Source: Thermoplasmata archaeon
GTDB taxonomy: Archaea; Thermoplasmatota; Thermoplasmata; Thermoplasmatales; Thermoplasmataceae
Length of the DNA stretch: 6,583 nucleotides
Direction: 5' to 3'
NCBI GenBank assembly: GCA_021835265.1
Contig: JAKBQK010000566.1
Span: forward strand, 1 to 6,583
The notes under the pieces are model-generated. The model ran no database searches, was not told the origin of the DNA, and saw only the letters and a list, made by a program, of their open reading frames with translations. Numbering within the stretch: the first letter of the stretch is position 1; each line of letters opens with the position of its first letter. Made by a program: the position numbers and the translations under genes. Shown here in pieces: positions 1-5,515 of this stretch.

Positions 1-1051
1 AATCAGCAAATCCTATTTGTCTTTTGTTGTATTTGAAATATGTGTTGCTTGCTATCCTCCAGCTGAATTTTCTGATAAAATAGAAACAAGGCCAAATTAG
101 GTTTATGCCAATACTGCGCTTCACGGTGAAGCTCATAAAAAATATGACTTCCCTCACACTGGGAACAAACTTTGGGTTTAATGATATAACATAATAATTT
201 ATATCGTCCCTCAGCTTATAATATAGTAGCTCCTCTTTTATTCCAGCAAAGGCTTGATTCCTCATCATGAAATTAAACGTTTGCCCGGATTTCAGAAAAA
301 AATCTGCCTTTTTATTAATAAATGTATGAAAATCTGAATTGATTGTAGTTAAGCTTTCGTGAAACCTGTACTTCGTTAGTTTCAGGTTATCTAAGACAAT
401 AGTTCCCTCCAATGAAATGGCTGTTAAAAACAATACCTTGTCAAAGCTGGCCGATTGGGTAAGCAAAAATGGAACAGCTTTATCGGCAACATTCCTGGAG
501 ACAACTATTGTACTAGAGTACCAGTCCCCGCGGCTACGTATTATTTCCCCTATCTGGTTGCAACTGTTTCCGGAAACCTTAACGGTGGAAAAAACGGGTT
601 CAGTTTCTGAAATTGAATTGGATATGGGAATACCATTCTCATCTATCTTTTCCACTGAATTGTGGTAATAATTAAGATCTGGAAATCTATTTTGAATTTC
701 CAGGATTCTAGAGATTTTTTGTTGGTCAAACAAGTCATCATCATCAAGGAAAGAGATAAGTTCCCCCTCTGCCTTTTCAATTCCCTTTCCCATTTTGTCT
801 CCAAGGGGGCCGTCAGTGGTTACAATTACCTTAATGGAATGAGTTTCACAGTATCTGTCTATTTTTTCATCCTCAAAATTTTTTACGCATAAGATTTCAA
901 AATTCTCTCTGCCAGCATCTTGGGAGATTATAGAGTTCAAAGCTTCAAGAAGGTACTGTTTTCTGTCGTGCGCAGTAACTATAACAGATATTTTTACCAA
1001 TGAGTCTGTAGTGACCTCAGCATTAATAATTTTGGTTAAACAGTGAAGCAT
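1..1051 (-). CDS. Family 2 glycosyltransferase (GT-A fold), 3' end cut by window edge
   Basis: This gene likely transfers a sugar from a nucleotide- or lipid-linked donor during surface glycan assembly at the cytoplasmic face of the membrane. Translating the reverse strand by hand from ATG 1051 gives 350 codons with no stop up to the left edge, so the C-terminus is missing. The GT2 core begins near residue 21 with ISVIVTAHDR, followed by VKNFEDEKID (about 57-66) and a metal-binding FLDDDD at 101-106. YYHNS lies at 128-132, and a TKYRFH segment at 226-231 matches the conserved R-x-H of many GT2 enzymes. The C-terminal part (about 302-328) is hydrophobic and aromatic, so peripheral membrane contact is plausible. 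It is clearly paralogous to the gene at 4437-5429. The start is uncertain: ATG 1051 lies about 30 bases from a TATA-like element and suits a leaderless mRNA, but TTG 1000 (residue 18) would match the paralogue's N-terminus better. Acceptor and sugar are unknown. Confidence 0.9.
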   Translation of the reverse strand, partial: MLHCLTKIINAEVTTDSLVKISVIVTAHDRKQYLLEALNSIISQDAGRENFEILCVKNFEDEKIDRYCETHSIKVIVTTDGPLGDKMGKGIEKAEGELISFLDDDDLFDQQKISRILEIQNRFPDLNYYHNSVEKIDENGIPISNSISETEPVFSTVKVSGNSCNQIGEIIRSRGDWYSSTIVVSRNVADKAVPFLLTQSASFDKVLFLTAISLEGTIVLDNLKLTKYRFHESLTTINSDFHTFINKKADFFLKSGQTFNFMMRNQAFAGIKEELLYYKLRDDINYYVISLNPKFVPSVREVIFFMSFTVKRSIGINLIWPCFYFIRKFSWRIASNTYFKYNKRQIGFAD

Positions 1052-1072
1052 AACCACACTTTTTCACTGATA

Positions 1073-1086
1073 GAAATTTTATATTC
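1073..1086. promoter_or_regulatory. Shared TATA-like element of a divergent promoter
   Basis: The sequence GAAATTTTATATTC sits between two divergent genes. Read on the minus strand it gives TATAAAA preceded by purines (a BRE-like GAAACGAA). It is centred about 30 bases before ATG 1051, which would give an almost leaderless transcript. Read on the plus strand it gives GAAA followed by TTTTATAT, and initiation about 25 bases downstream falls near 1104-1106. That is just before the AGGTGG ribosome binding site of the plus-strand gene. The spacing fits archaeal TBP/TFB promoters in both directions. Use in both directions is an inference; no transcript data are available here. Confidence 0.5.
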
Positions 1087-1108
1087 GTTTCTCTTCGTAT
1101 ATCAAAAC

Positions 1109-1114
1109 AGGTGG
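1109..1114 (+). promoter_or_regulatory. Ribosome binding site that decides the TTG 1121 start
   Basis: AGGTGG is complementary to the archaeal 16S rRNA 3' end (anti-SD CACCTCC) and lies 6 bases before TTG 1121. No comparable motif precedes the in-frame ATG at 1043, which would add 26 residues lying outside the expected GT-B fold. I therefore prefer TTG 1121. Confidence 0.65.
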
Positions 1115-1120
1115 AAAAAC

Positions 1121-2269
1121 TTGCCAGAATCTGAAAAAATCAAAATTGCTTTCACTCTTCCATTTAATTTAAGATTTGGTGAGGGCCTATCTAGGGTGTG
1201 CCTTTCATACATCAAAAATATATCAAAAGAAAAATTTGATCCATATATCATACAAACTGATTTTTTCAAGAATCAAAGGATGACAGAAGAAGCGATTAGT
1301 GATTCTCTTGGTGGGATTCACGTCATAACTTTACACAGGCCGGATGCATTTATTCTGAGGTTTTTGCCGAGGGGAATCCTAGGTCTCGCCTATTCATTAT
1401 TAATAGAACCCGTAATCTTCAAAATTATGGGCCGGCAACTGATTAAGAATTTTTCAGAGAGTATCCGGGGTACGGAATTGGCATATTTGTTTAACAATAA
1501 TCTCAGGTTTTTATTCAAAGATATAAAAGTAATAGGTTCAACACACTCCTGGAACCCGCAAGGCATGAATCCTTTGGTAAGAAAATATAATAAACTCAGG
1601 ATGGCAATTTGGAGAATTCCATTTTATCATTCTTTTCCAAAGAATGGGAATTTCTTCTCAGAAAATTCCAGCATAAAATATTTTACTCTACCTAATGGTG
1701 TGGACACTGATTTTTTTACGCCCGCGGAATCCGAAACACACCAGACTGTAAATTTCCTTTATGTTTCAAGGCTTGAGGATTGCAAAGGAATGGACATTTT
1801 GCCGTCAGCTTGGCATGAATTCGGAATGGACCAGAAAATGCAACTGACAATTGTCGGAGCGGGGTCCAGGGAAAATGAAGCTAAAGAGATGGAAAGAAAA
1901 TTTGACAATGTTCTTTTCAAAGGAGTAGTTGATGAACAATCATTATTGGAAATGTACCAAAATGCGGATATCTTATTGTTTCCAAGCACTTGCGACACCT
2001 TTGGACTTGTTGTTCTCGAAGGGTTGTCATCAGGATTATACTGTTTGGTTGACAGGAGCCTTATGGGAGTTTTTGATAACTTTTACGAAAAGGGATTTTT
2101 AACCTATGTGTTCCACAATAGTAAGGATTTATCAAAGGCATTGGTTAAGGCCACTTCTCAGATAAACGAGATACGAAAAAATAAAAACACTGCTCATATG
2201 GAGACGGCCGTCACTTCATCATGGAAGACAGTTACTGAGAAATTTGAAGAAAACATCCTGTCATTATAG
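1121..2269 (+). CDS. Family 4-like glycosyltransferase (GT-B fold) with divergent donor loop
   Basis: This is a retaining-type GT-B glycosyltransferase, probably cytoplasmic or membrane-associated, acting in surface glycan or glycolipid assembly. From TTG 1121 it has 382 residues, a normal GT4 length. The N-terminal domain opens with a beta strand and glycine loop (KIKIAFTLPF, then RFGEGLSRV at about 18-26). The linker carries PNGVDTDFF (191-199), and the C-terminal donor domain carries VSRLEDCKG (215-223) with the conserved R217 and K222. The E-x7-E motif appears as D292-TFGLVVL-E300, with Asp replacing the first Glu. The usual G-x-P-V-V and GG-x-x-E donor loop that follows is replaced by GLYCLV and SLMGVFDNF (about 305-321), so the donor sugar or its binding may differ from typical GT4. 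It is the only plus-strand gene, divergent from the GT2 gene at 1-1051 and convergent with the GT4 gene at 2328-3317. An ATG at 1043 is an alternative but less likely start, since it overlaps the divergent gene and lacks a ribosome binding site. Confidence 0.88.
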   Translation: MPESEKIKIAFTLPFNLRFGEGLSRVCLSYIKNISKEKFDPYIIQTDFFKNQRMTEEAISDSLGGIHVITLHRPDAFILRFLPRGILGLAYSLLIEPVIFKIMGRQLIKNFSESIRGTELAYLFNNNLRFLFKDIKVIGSTHSWNPQGMNPLVRKYNKLRMAIWRIPFYHSFPKNGNFFSENSSIKYFTLPNGVDTDFFTPAESETHQTVNFLYVSRLEDCKGMDILPSAWHEFGMDQKMQLTIVGAGSRENEAKEMERKFDNVLFKGVVDEQSLLEMYQNADILLFPSTCDTFGLVVLEGLSSGLYCLVDRSLMGVFDNFYEKGFLTYVFHNSKDLSKALVKATSQINEIRKNKNTAHMETAVTSSWKTVTEKFEENILSL

Positions 2270-2299
2270 GACTCATATAGTTATTCACCCTTAAAATAC

Positions 2300-2328
2300 A
2301 AGAAAATGCGCAATTTTCTTTTATTTTT
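2300..2328. terminator. Hairpin plus T-rich tract between convergent genes
   Basis: AAGAAAAT (2300-2307) and ATTTTCTT (2313-2320) are perfect inverted repeats around the 5-base loop GCGCA. On the plus strand they are followed by TTATTTTT. On the minus strand the stem is followed by GTATTTTAA. Archaeal termination relies mainly on oligo-T tracts, so this element could end transcription of both the plus-strand GT4 gene and the minus-strand GT4 gene whose stop codon it touches. The stem is AT-rich and weak, so the T tracts may matter more than the hairpin. Confidence 0.5.
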
Positions 2329-3317
2329 CATTCTGATAAGCTAATGAATATATCCCTAATTTTTTCCTCAAATGAATCTATGTTGTGCTTCAAGGCCATA
2401 TTTCTAATTTTTTCTGCAAATGTGAGGTTGTAGGTGCTTAAGACACCTTTCACCTTTTCCAACAGTTCTTCTGCGTTACTAAATGTGAGGCCGGATGGTA
2501 TGGCTTCCGGTGCACCACCTGAATTGTGTACAATAGGAACGGCGCCTGCAACCATGGCTTCCAATTTTACGATCCCAAAGGGCTCCGCCTCCGAGGGCAT
2601 AACCAAAACCTTAGCTTTTCTGAGCATATTCGTTTTGTTCCCTTCAGTGACGTTTGTCATTATTTTTAATTTGGGATACTTCAGTCTAAGATGTTCCAGG
2701 TATTGTTCTCCTTTGTGGGGTAAAAACCCAGCAAGTATCACCTCGTGATTGATCTTACCTGACAACTCCCCTAAAAGGTCTAAGTTTTTGTTTTGATCTA
2801 TTCGGGATATACATAGGATCAAATCTTCCTTCTCGCTGTAATTGAAGCCATAATCGGCAGTTAAGGGGGGGTGTAAAATCAATTCTTTAAGGGCATCGAC
2901 CTTAAATTTCTCTTTGGTATAATTTGAATTATAAACCACAATTTCAAGTGGTTTCTTCTGAAGATTGACAATCCATTCAACAAGATTATAATAAAGTTGA
3001 TTAAAAGTATATGCCCAGTTACTGAGTTTCTTTTCCGCAGGGGGCTGGACATAGTTAATTGTGCCAGAATTTAGGCCGGAAAAAACGACTTTTCCTTCTT
3101 TACGAAATTTGCCGGTTAAAAAAAAGATGTATAATCTCCTGGAAAGAAAGGAAAAGGGAAAATTCTTTTGAAAAATAATCTTCTCTTTTTTATCAAATGG
3201 ATGGATTACTATTGTTCCCGGAATTTTAAGACAAGCCCTCTCCACAGCGTCATATACCATTTCGCCTCCTGTGATGGCCTTTCCTGGAAACCATTTGATC
3301 AAGATTATTTTTTTCAT
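2328..3317 (-). CDS. Family 4 glycosyltransferase (GT-B fold)
   Basis: This is a retaining nucleotide-sugar-dependent glycosyltransferase, probably adding one sugar to a membrane-anchored glycan from the cytoplasmic side. It has 329 residues, at the short end for GT4. The N-terminal Rossmann domain starts with KKIILIKWFPG and a TGGEM loop (about 17-20), and includes INYVQPP near 87-93. The interdomain region has VVYNSNYTKE (about 127-136) and ILHPPL (147-152). The donor domain has CISRIDQNKNLD (169-180) with R172 and K177, then the catalytic E245-PFGIVKL-E253 and the donor loop NSGGAPEAI (265-273). All expected GT4 residues are present, so it should be active. The start is fixed: an in-frame TAG lies just three codons upstream of ATG 3317, and no other start is near. 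No Shine-Dalgarno motif is visible. It is last in the minus-strand run and lies 124 bases after the GT2 gene at 3442-4356. Donor and acceptor cannot be told. Confidence 0.92.
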   Translation of the reverse strand: MKKIILIKWFPGKAITGGEMVYDAVERACLKIPGTIVIHPFDKKEKIIFQKNFPFSFLSRRLYIFFLTGKFRKEGKVVFSGLNSGTINYVQPPAEKKLSNWAYTFNQLYYNLVEWIVNLQKKPLEIVVYNSNYTKEKFKVDALKELILHPPLTADYGFNYSEKEDLILCISRIDQNKNLDLLGELSGKINHEVILAGFLPHKGEQYLEHLRLKYPKLKIMTNVTEGNKTNMLRKAKVLVMPSEAEPFGIVKLEAMVAGAVPIVHNSGGAPEAIPSGLTFSNAEELLEKVKGVLSTYNLTFAEKIRNMALKHNIDSFEEKIRDIFISLSE

Positions 3318-3441
3318 ATGCGGCTACAACTTTTCTAAAGAGAAGATATCATCGCATAATAATATGTATTGCGGCGAATGTAACCAAATGAACAGTTCCT
3401 GCAGATGATTTTAATATTATTGCGTACGAGCTAAATTGCAT
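3318..3441 (-). promoter_or_regulatory. 124-base intergenic region with weak promoter candidate
   Basis: This gap separates the GT2 gene (stop at 3442-3444) from the downstream GT4 gene (ATG 3317). On the minus strand it contains CATATTATTATG at 3367-3356, about 45 bases before the ATG. This could be a TATA element giving a leader of roughly 18 bases. No ribosome binding site follows. The gap is longer than in a tightly coupled operon, which supports a separate or additional promoter, but the motif itself is weak. Confidence 0.3.
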
Positions 3442-4356
3442 TTAAATAAAAGGAATTTCCATCTGTTTAATTTCATTTAATTTCTTCTCAATAATTACAT
3501 TAAGCTCCAATCCTTTGAACCTTTCCAGGAAAGGGGGGATCTTTCCAAATTTTGAGTCGTCGTATATCTCTTTCTCATATTCAAGATCAAGATCAATGAG
3601 TTGTGAAAATTTATTTTTCATATCTTCAAAATTACTGTATTGTCTTTTGAATTCTGGATTCATCCAGAGCTTCTGCAATCTTTTTTGGATAAGTTTTTCC
3701 TCTGGCATCATAAGGCTAAGATGGAGCGCAAGAGGACCATTATGATTCAATTTTCGAAAGTAGAGTGGTGGGCTGAAGCCTTCTACCATAGTCCCCTTAT
3801 CTTTTTCTTCAAATCGGGGTTTATAGAAGTCCTTATTTGAATTCGAATAAATCCAACCTTCCAGATGGTAGTAATTTGAAATCACGGTTGAAAAATTCAT
3901 AAAGAAAGTTACTATTGGAAAGTAAAATACAAATTTACCATTAAAACTCTTTAATTTTCCTAATAAATCCTTGATGAAATCTTTCCCTTCCACGGTAGTG
4001 ACCATGTCGGCGTCCCAATGAAATATAATTTCCTTGGTTGACTTAGATTTAGCCATTTCTCTTGCTTCTTTAATGTTAAGCTCCTCTTGAAAATAGTTGA
4101 TCTTTTTATTCTTCAGTTTTGCTACAACGTTTCTGTTGTAACCGGAATAGAAATCGGTGGAGGAATCGACAATGATAATTTCGTCCACTATGTCTATTAC
4201 AGATAACAATGATTCCAGAAACCAAGGATCATTTCTTGTAATTATATTTGCGGAAACACCTGGCGAGAAGGTTTTATCCCCAAAGAAGCTAACCGGAAAT
4301 CTGGATATAACCGTTCTAGATGCGGAACCTGCAATGCTTTTCCAATTAATGGGCAT
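3442..4356 (-). CDS. Family 2 glycosyltransferase, LgtF-like type with DAD motif
   Basis: This is a GT-A fold glycosyltransferase, likely using a metal-bound nucleotide sugar. It has 304 residues. After a roughly 33-residue basic and aromatic N-terminus, the core reads SANIITRNDPWFLESLLSV (35-53), then DEIIIVDSSTD (58-68). This matches the EIxxVDSxSxD pattern of LgtF-like GT2 enzymes. An EARExA segment (about 97-102) leads into FHWDADM (112-118), where D115 and D117 form the metal-binding DxD. A hydrophobic aromatic stretch (about 142-163) may touch the membrane. The C-terminal part has ALHLSLM (210-216) with a likely conserved His and a charged tail. It is not a close paralogue of the other two GT2 enzymes here, which have DDDD and R-x-H motifs. 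ATG 4356 is preceded by GAGGAG with 8 bases spacing, a strong start. An in-frame TGA five codons upstream separates it from a mini-ORF in the same frame. Specific sugar is unknown. Confidence 0.9.
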   Translation of the reverse strand: MPINWKSIAGSASRTVISRFPVSFFGDKTFSPGVSANIITRNDPWFLESLLSVIDIVDEIIIVDSSTDFYSGYNRNVVAKLKNKKINYFQEELNIKEAREMAKSKSTKEIIFHWDADMVTTVEGKDFIKDLLGKLKSFNGKFVFYFPIVTFFMNFSTVISNYYHLEGWIYSNSNKDFYKPRFEEKDKGTMVEGFSPPLYFRKLNHNGPLALHLSLMMPEEKLIQKRLQKLWMNPEFKRQYSNFEDMKNKFSQLIDLDLEYEKEIYDDSKFGKIPPFLERFKGLELNVIIEKKLNEIKQMEIPFI

Positions 4357-4364
4357 TCTATCTT

Positions 4365-4370
4365 CTCCTC
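4365..4370 (-). promoter_or_regulatory. Ribosome binding site of the GT2 gene at 3442-4356
   Basis: On the minus strand GAGGAG lies 8 bases before ATG 4356. It overlaps the TGA stop (4371-4369) of the upstream mini-ORF, an arrangement typical of translational coupling. The same hexamer occurs at 4424-4419 before the mini-ORF. Confidence 0.6.
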
Positions 4371-4413
4371 AATTAATTTGTATTATTAAATTGTCTTTTT
4401 CAATCATATTCAC
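4369..4413 (-). CDS. Possible 14-codon leader peptide or in-frame upstream extension
   Basis: On the minus strand GTG 4413, followed two codons later by ATG 4407, opens a reading frame encoding about 14 residues (MNMIEKDNLIIQIN) before TGA at 4371-4369. It has its own GAGGAG at 4424-4419, five bases before GTG. The frame is the same as that of the downstream GT2 gene, separated only by the TGA and four sense codons before ATG 4356. It could be a coupled leader peptide, the remnant of a longer N-terminus broken by one stop, or chance. It resembles no peptide I know. The paired ribosome-binding-like motifs are the main support. Confidence 0.3.
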   Translation of the reverse strand: MNMIEKDNLIIQIN

Positions 4414-4418
4414 TTATT

Positions 4419-4424
4419 CTCCTC
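4419..4424 (-). promoter_or_regulatory. Shine-Dalgarno-like GAGGAG before the mini-ORF
   Basis: GAGGAG on the minus strand is five bases from GTG 4413 and 11 bases from ATG 4407. It begins 13 bases after the stop of the upstream GT2 gene. It duplicates the site used by the GT2 gene at 3442-4356. Whether it is used depends on the mini-ORF being real. Confidence 0.35.
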
Positions 4425-4436
4425 ATGAAATTTATT

Positions 4437-5429
4437 TTAATTTTTTTCGTACTTCTTTATAATTCCTTGATAAATAGTTCTTAATGCCATTTCCCTGTTG
4501 AAATAAGACAAAATGGCCCATTTTATTACCATGAGATTTTCTCGCCTATCAAAACCTAAGGCGCATTTAGCCAGTATAAACAGGCTTTTTGTTGAAATTT
4601 TCCCGTGACGCTCCATCTGAGAAATAAGGGATTTCACCCTGTTGTTTTCCAGTGAGCATTCTACACATTTCCTAACCTCATCTGTGTTAGTTTTCCCGTA
4701 AAGGACTTGATATGTCTGTAAATAAGCCAGGGAATTATGTAGAAACCTAGTCTGGAACTCTTTGAAATCACCACTGGCAAAGAAACTGTTATTTTGATGG
4801 ACCCGGTACCTGGTGAGCTCTCTTTCATCAAGCAGCATGGGCTGATTCAAGTCCGCACACATCAGAAATATTGTTGTGTCCGCAGCAAGCGGGACCTCCA
4901 GAAGCGTTTGCAATAGGTAGGGAGAAACTTTGGATCTGCGAATCATAATGCTTGAGCAATTGAAGTCTGCACTGTGGTTTAATGCATTACGCAGCATTCC
5001 CAGAGGTTTATTAATTTCAACTCTGGTCTTATTCAGCAATCTCAATGGGGTTACAGGTTTGCCAGAATCATCCACAAAGCTCATTGAATTGTGATAATAA
5101 ATCAGGCCGGGGTTAGTTTCAAATTCGGCTGATGCTACCTTCAGCCTTTCTGGTGCATATTCATCGTCATCGTCGAGGAATGTTAATAATTCGCCATTGC
5201 AATTTTGTATACCAACTGCTATCTTGGAGCCAGGTGATTCATTTTCTGTGTAGATTGATTTTACATTATTCTCATTCAAAAAGAAATCTATATCCCTGTC
5301 ATGGAAATTCTTTACAACGATAATCTCTACGTCATCCCTGGAAAAATCCTGGTTAATTACGCTTTTTACTGACTTAATCAAATAATTTCTCCGGTGGTGT
5401 GCTGTAATAATTACTGAAATCCTGTGCAA
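4437..5429 (-). CDS. Family 2 glycosyltransferase (GT-A fold), paralogue of the gene at 1-1051
   Basis: This is a GT2 glycosyltransferase of 330 residues, expected to act on a surface glycan precursor at the inner membrane face. Domains in order: ISVIITAHHRRNYL (4-17), IIVVKNFHDRDID (36-48), FLDDDD (84-89) as the metal and nucleotide site, YYHNS (111-115), FNCSSIMIR (156-164), and TRYRVHQNNS (206-215) with the conserved R-x-H. The tail is helical and basic. The same sequence of motifs appears in the gene at 1-1051, so the two arose by duplication or derive from a common archaeal family, while their central acceptor-facing parts differ. The start is TTG 5429. An in-frame TAA lies seven codons upstream and no ATG or GTG lies between, so TTG is the best choice. 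No ribosome binding site is visible, suggesting a leaderless or short-leader mRNA. The next gene downstream starts 80 bases after this stop. Sugar specificity is unknown. Confidence 0.92.
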   Translation of the reverse strand: MHRISVIITAHHRRNYLIKSVKSVINQDFSRDDVEIIVVKNFHDRDIDFFLNENNVKSIYTENESPGSKIAVGIQNCNGELLTFLDDDDEYAPERLKVASAEFETNPGLIYYHNSMSFVDDSGKPVTPLRLLNKTRVEINKPLGMLRNALNHSADFNCSSIMIRRSKVSPYLLQTLLEVPLAADTTIFLMCADLNQPMLLDERELTRYRVHQNNSFFASGDFKEFQTRFLHNSLAYLQTYQVLYGKTNTDEVRKCVECSLENNRVKSLISQMERHGKISTKSLFILAKCALGFDRRENLMVIKWAILSYFNREMALRTIYQGIIKKYEKN

Positions 5430-5475
5430 TATAAACGTATTTTTAATTTAAGTAAAAAGTTATTGCTTTAAATCT
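5430..5475 (-). promoter_or_regulatory. AT-rich promoter candidate for the GT2 gene at 4437-5429
   Basis: The 46 bases before TTG 5429 are strongly AT-rich on the minus strand. They contain GATTTAAAGC near 5475-5466 and ACTTAAATT near 5453-5445. The first could place a transcript start about 16 bases before the TTG; the second would suit a leaderless transcript. Absence of a Shine-Dalgarno motif favours the leaderless reading. Neither box is a clear consensus match. Confidence 0.35.
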
Positions 5476-5494
5476 CGATGTCACAGGGTCGCGT

Positions 5495-5504
5495 AAAAAA
5501 TTTT
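5495..5504 (-). terminator. Oligo-T tract after the GT4 gene at 5516-6583
   Basis: On the minus strand AAAATTTTTT occurs about 12 bases past the TAA stop (5518-5516), ending in six consecutive T residues. Such tracts act as intrinsic archaeal terminators. No strong hairpin precedes it. With the promoter candidate that follows, it suggests that the next gene may be transcribed separately, at least in part. Confidence 0.35.
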
Positions 5505-5515
5505 CAGTTTGAAAT

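Noticed and set aside
417..892. Two overlapping plus-strand ORFs of 83 and 76 codons
   Set aside because: They lie wholly antisense to the minus-strand GT2 gene, whose frame carries clear GT2 motifs throughout. No family motif or ribosome binding site supports them.
1043..1120. 26-residue N-terminal extension of the plus-strand GT4-like gene from ATG 1043
   Set aside because: It overlaps the divergent gene, has no ribosome binding site and would place the promoter element inside the coding region. TTG 1121 with AGGTGG is better.
1759..1998. Minus-strand ORF of 79 codons
   Set aside because: It is a shadow inside the GT4-like gene, opposite its donor-binding domain. It shows no recognisable motif.
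2434..2748. Plus-strand ORF of 104 codons
   Set aside because: It is antisense to the catalytic domain of the GT4 gene at 2328-3317, and its open frame follows from that gene's codon pattern.
3353..3424. Imperfect inverted repeat: CGCATAATAATAT (3353-3365) versus ATATTATTGCG (3414-3424)
   Set aside because: The arms are AT-rich, differ by a two-base gap and are separated by 48 bases. Chance is likely, and no known site matches.
3515..3840. Two plus-strand ORFs of 76 and 66 codons
   Set aside because: They are antisense to the DAD-motif GT2 gene and overlap each other in different frames, with no supporting signals.
4157..4462. Plus-strand ORF of 101 codons spanning an intergenic gap
   Set aside because: Most of it is antisense to the GT2 N-terminus. 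No ribosome binding site or family resemblance was seen, and the gap is better explained by signals on the minus strand.
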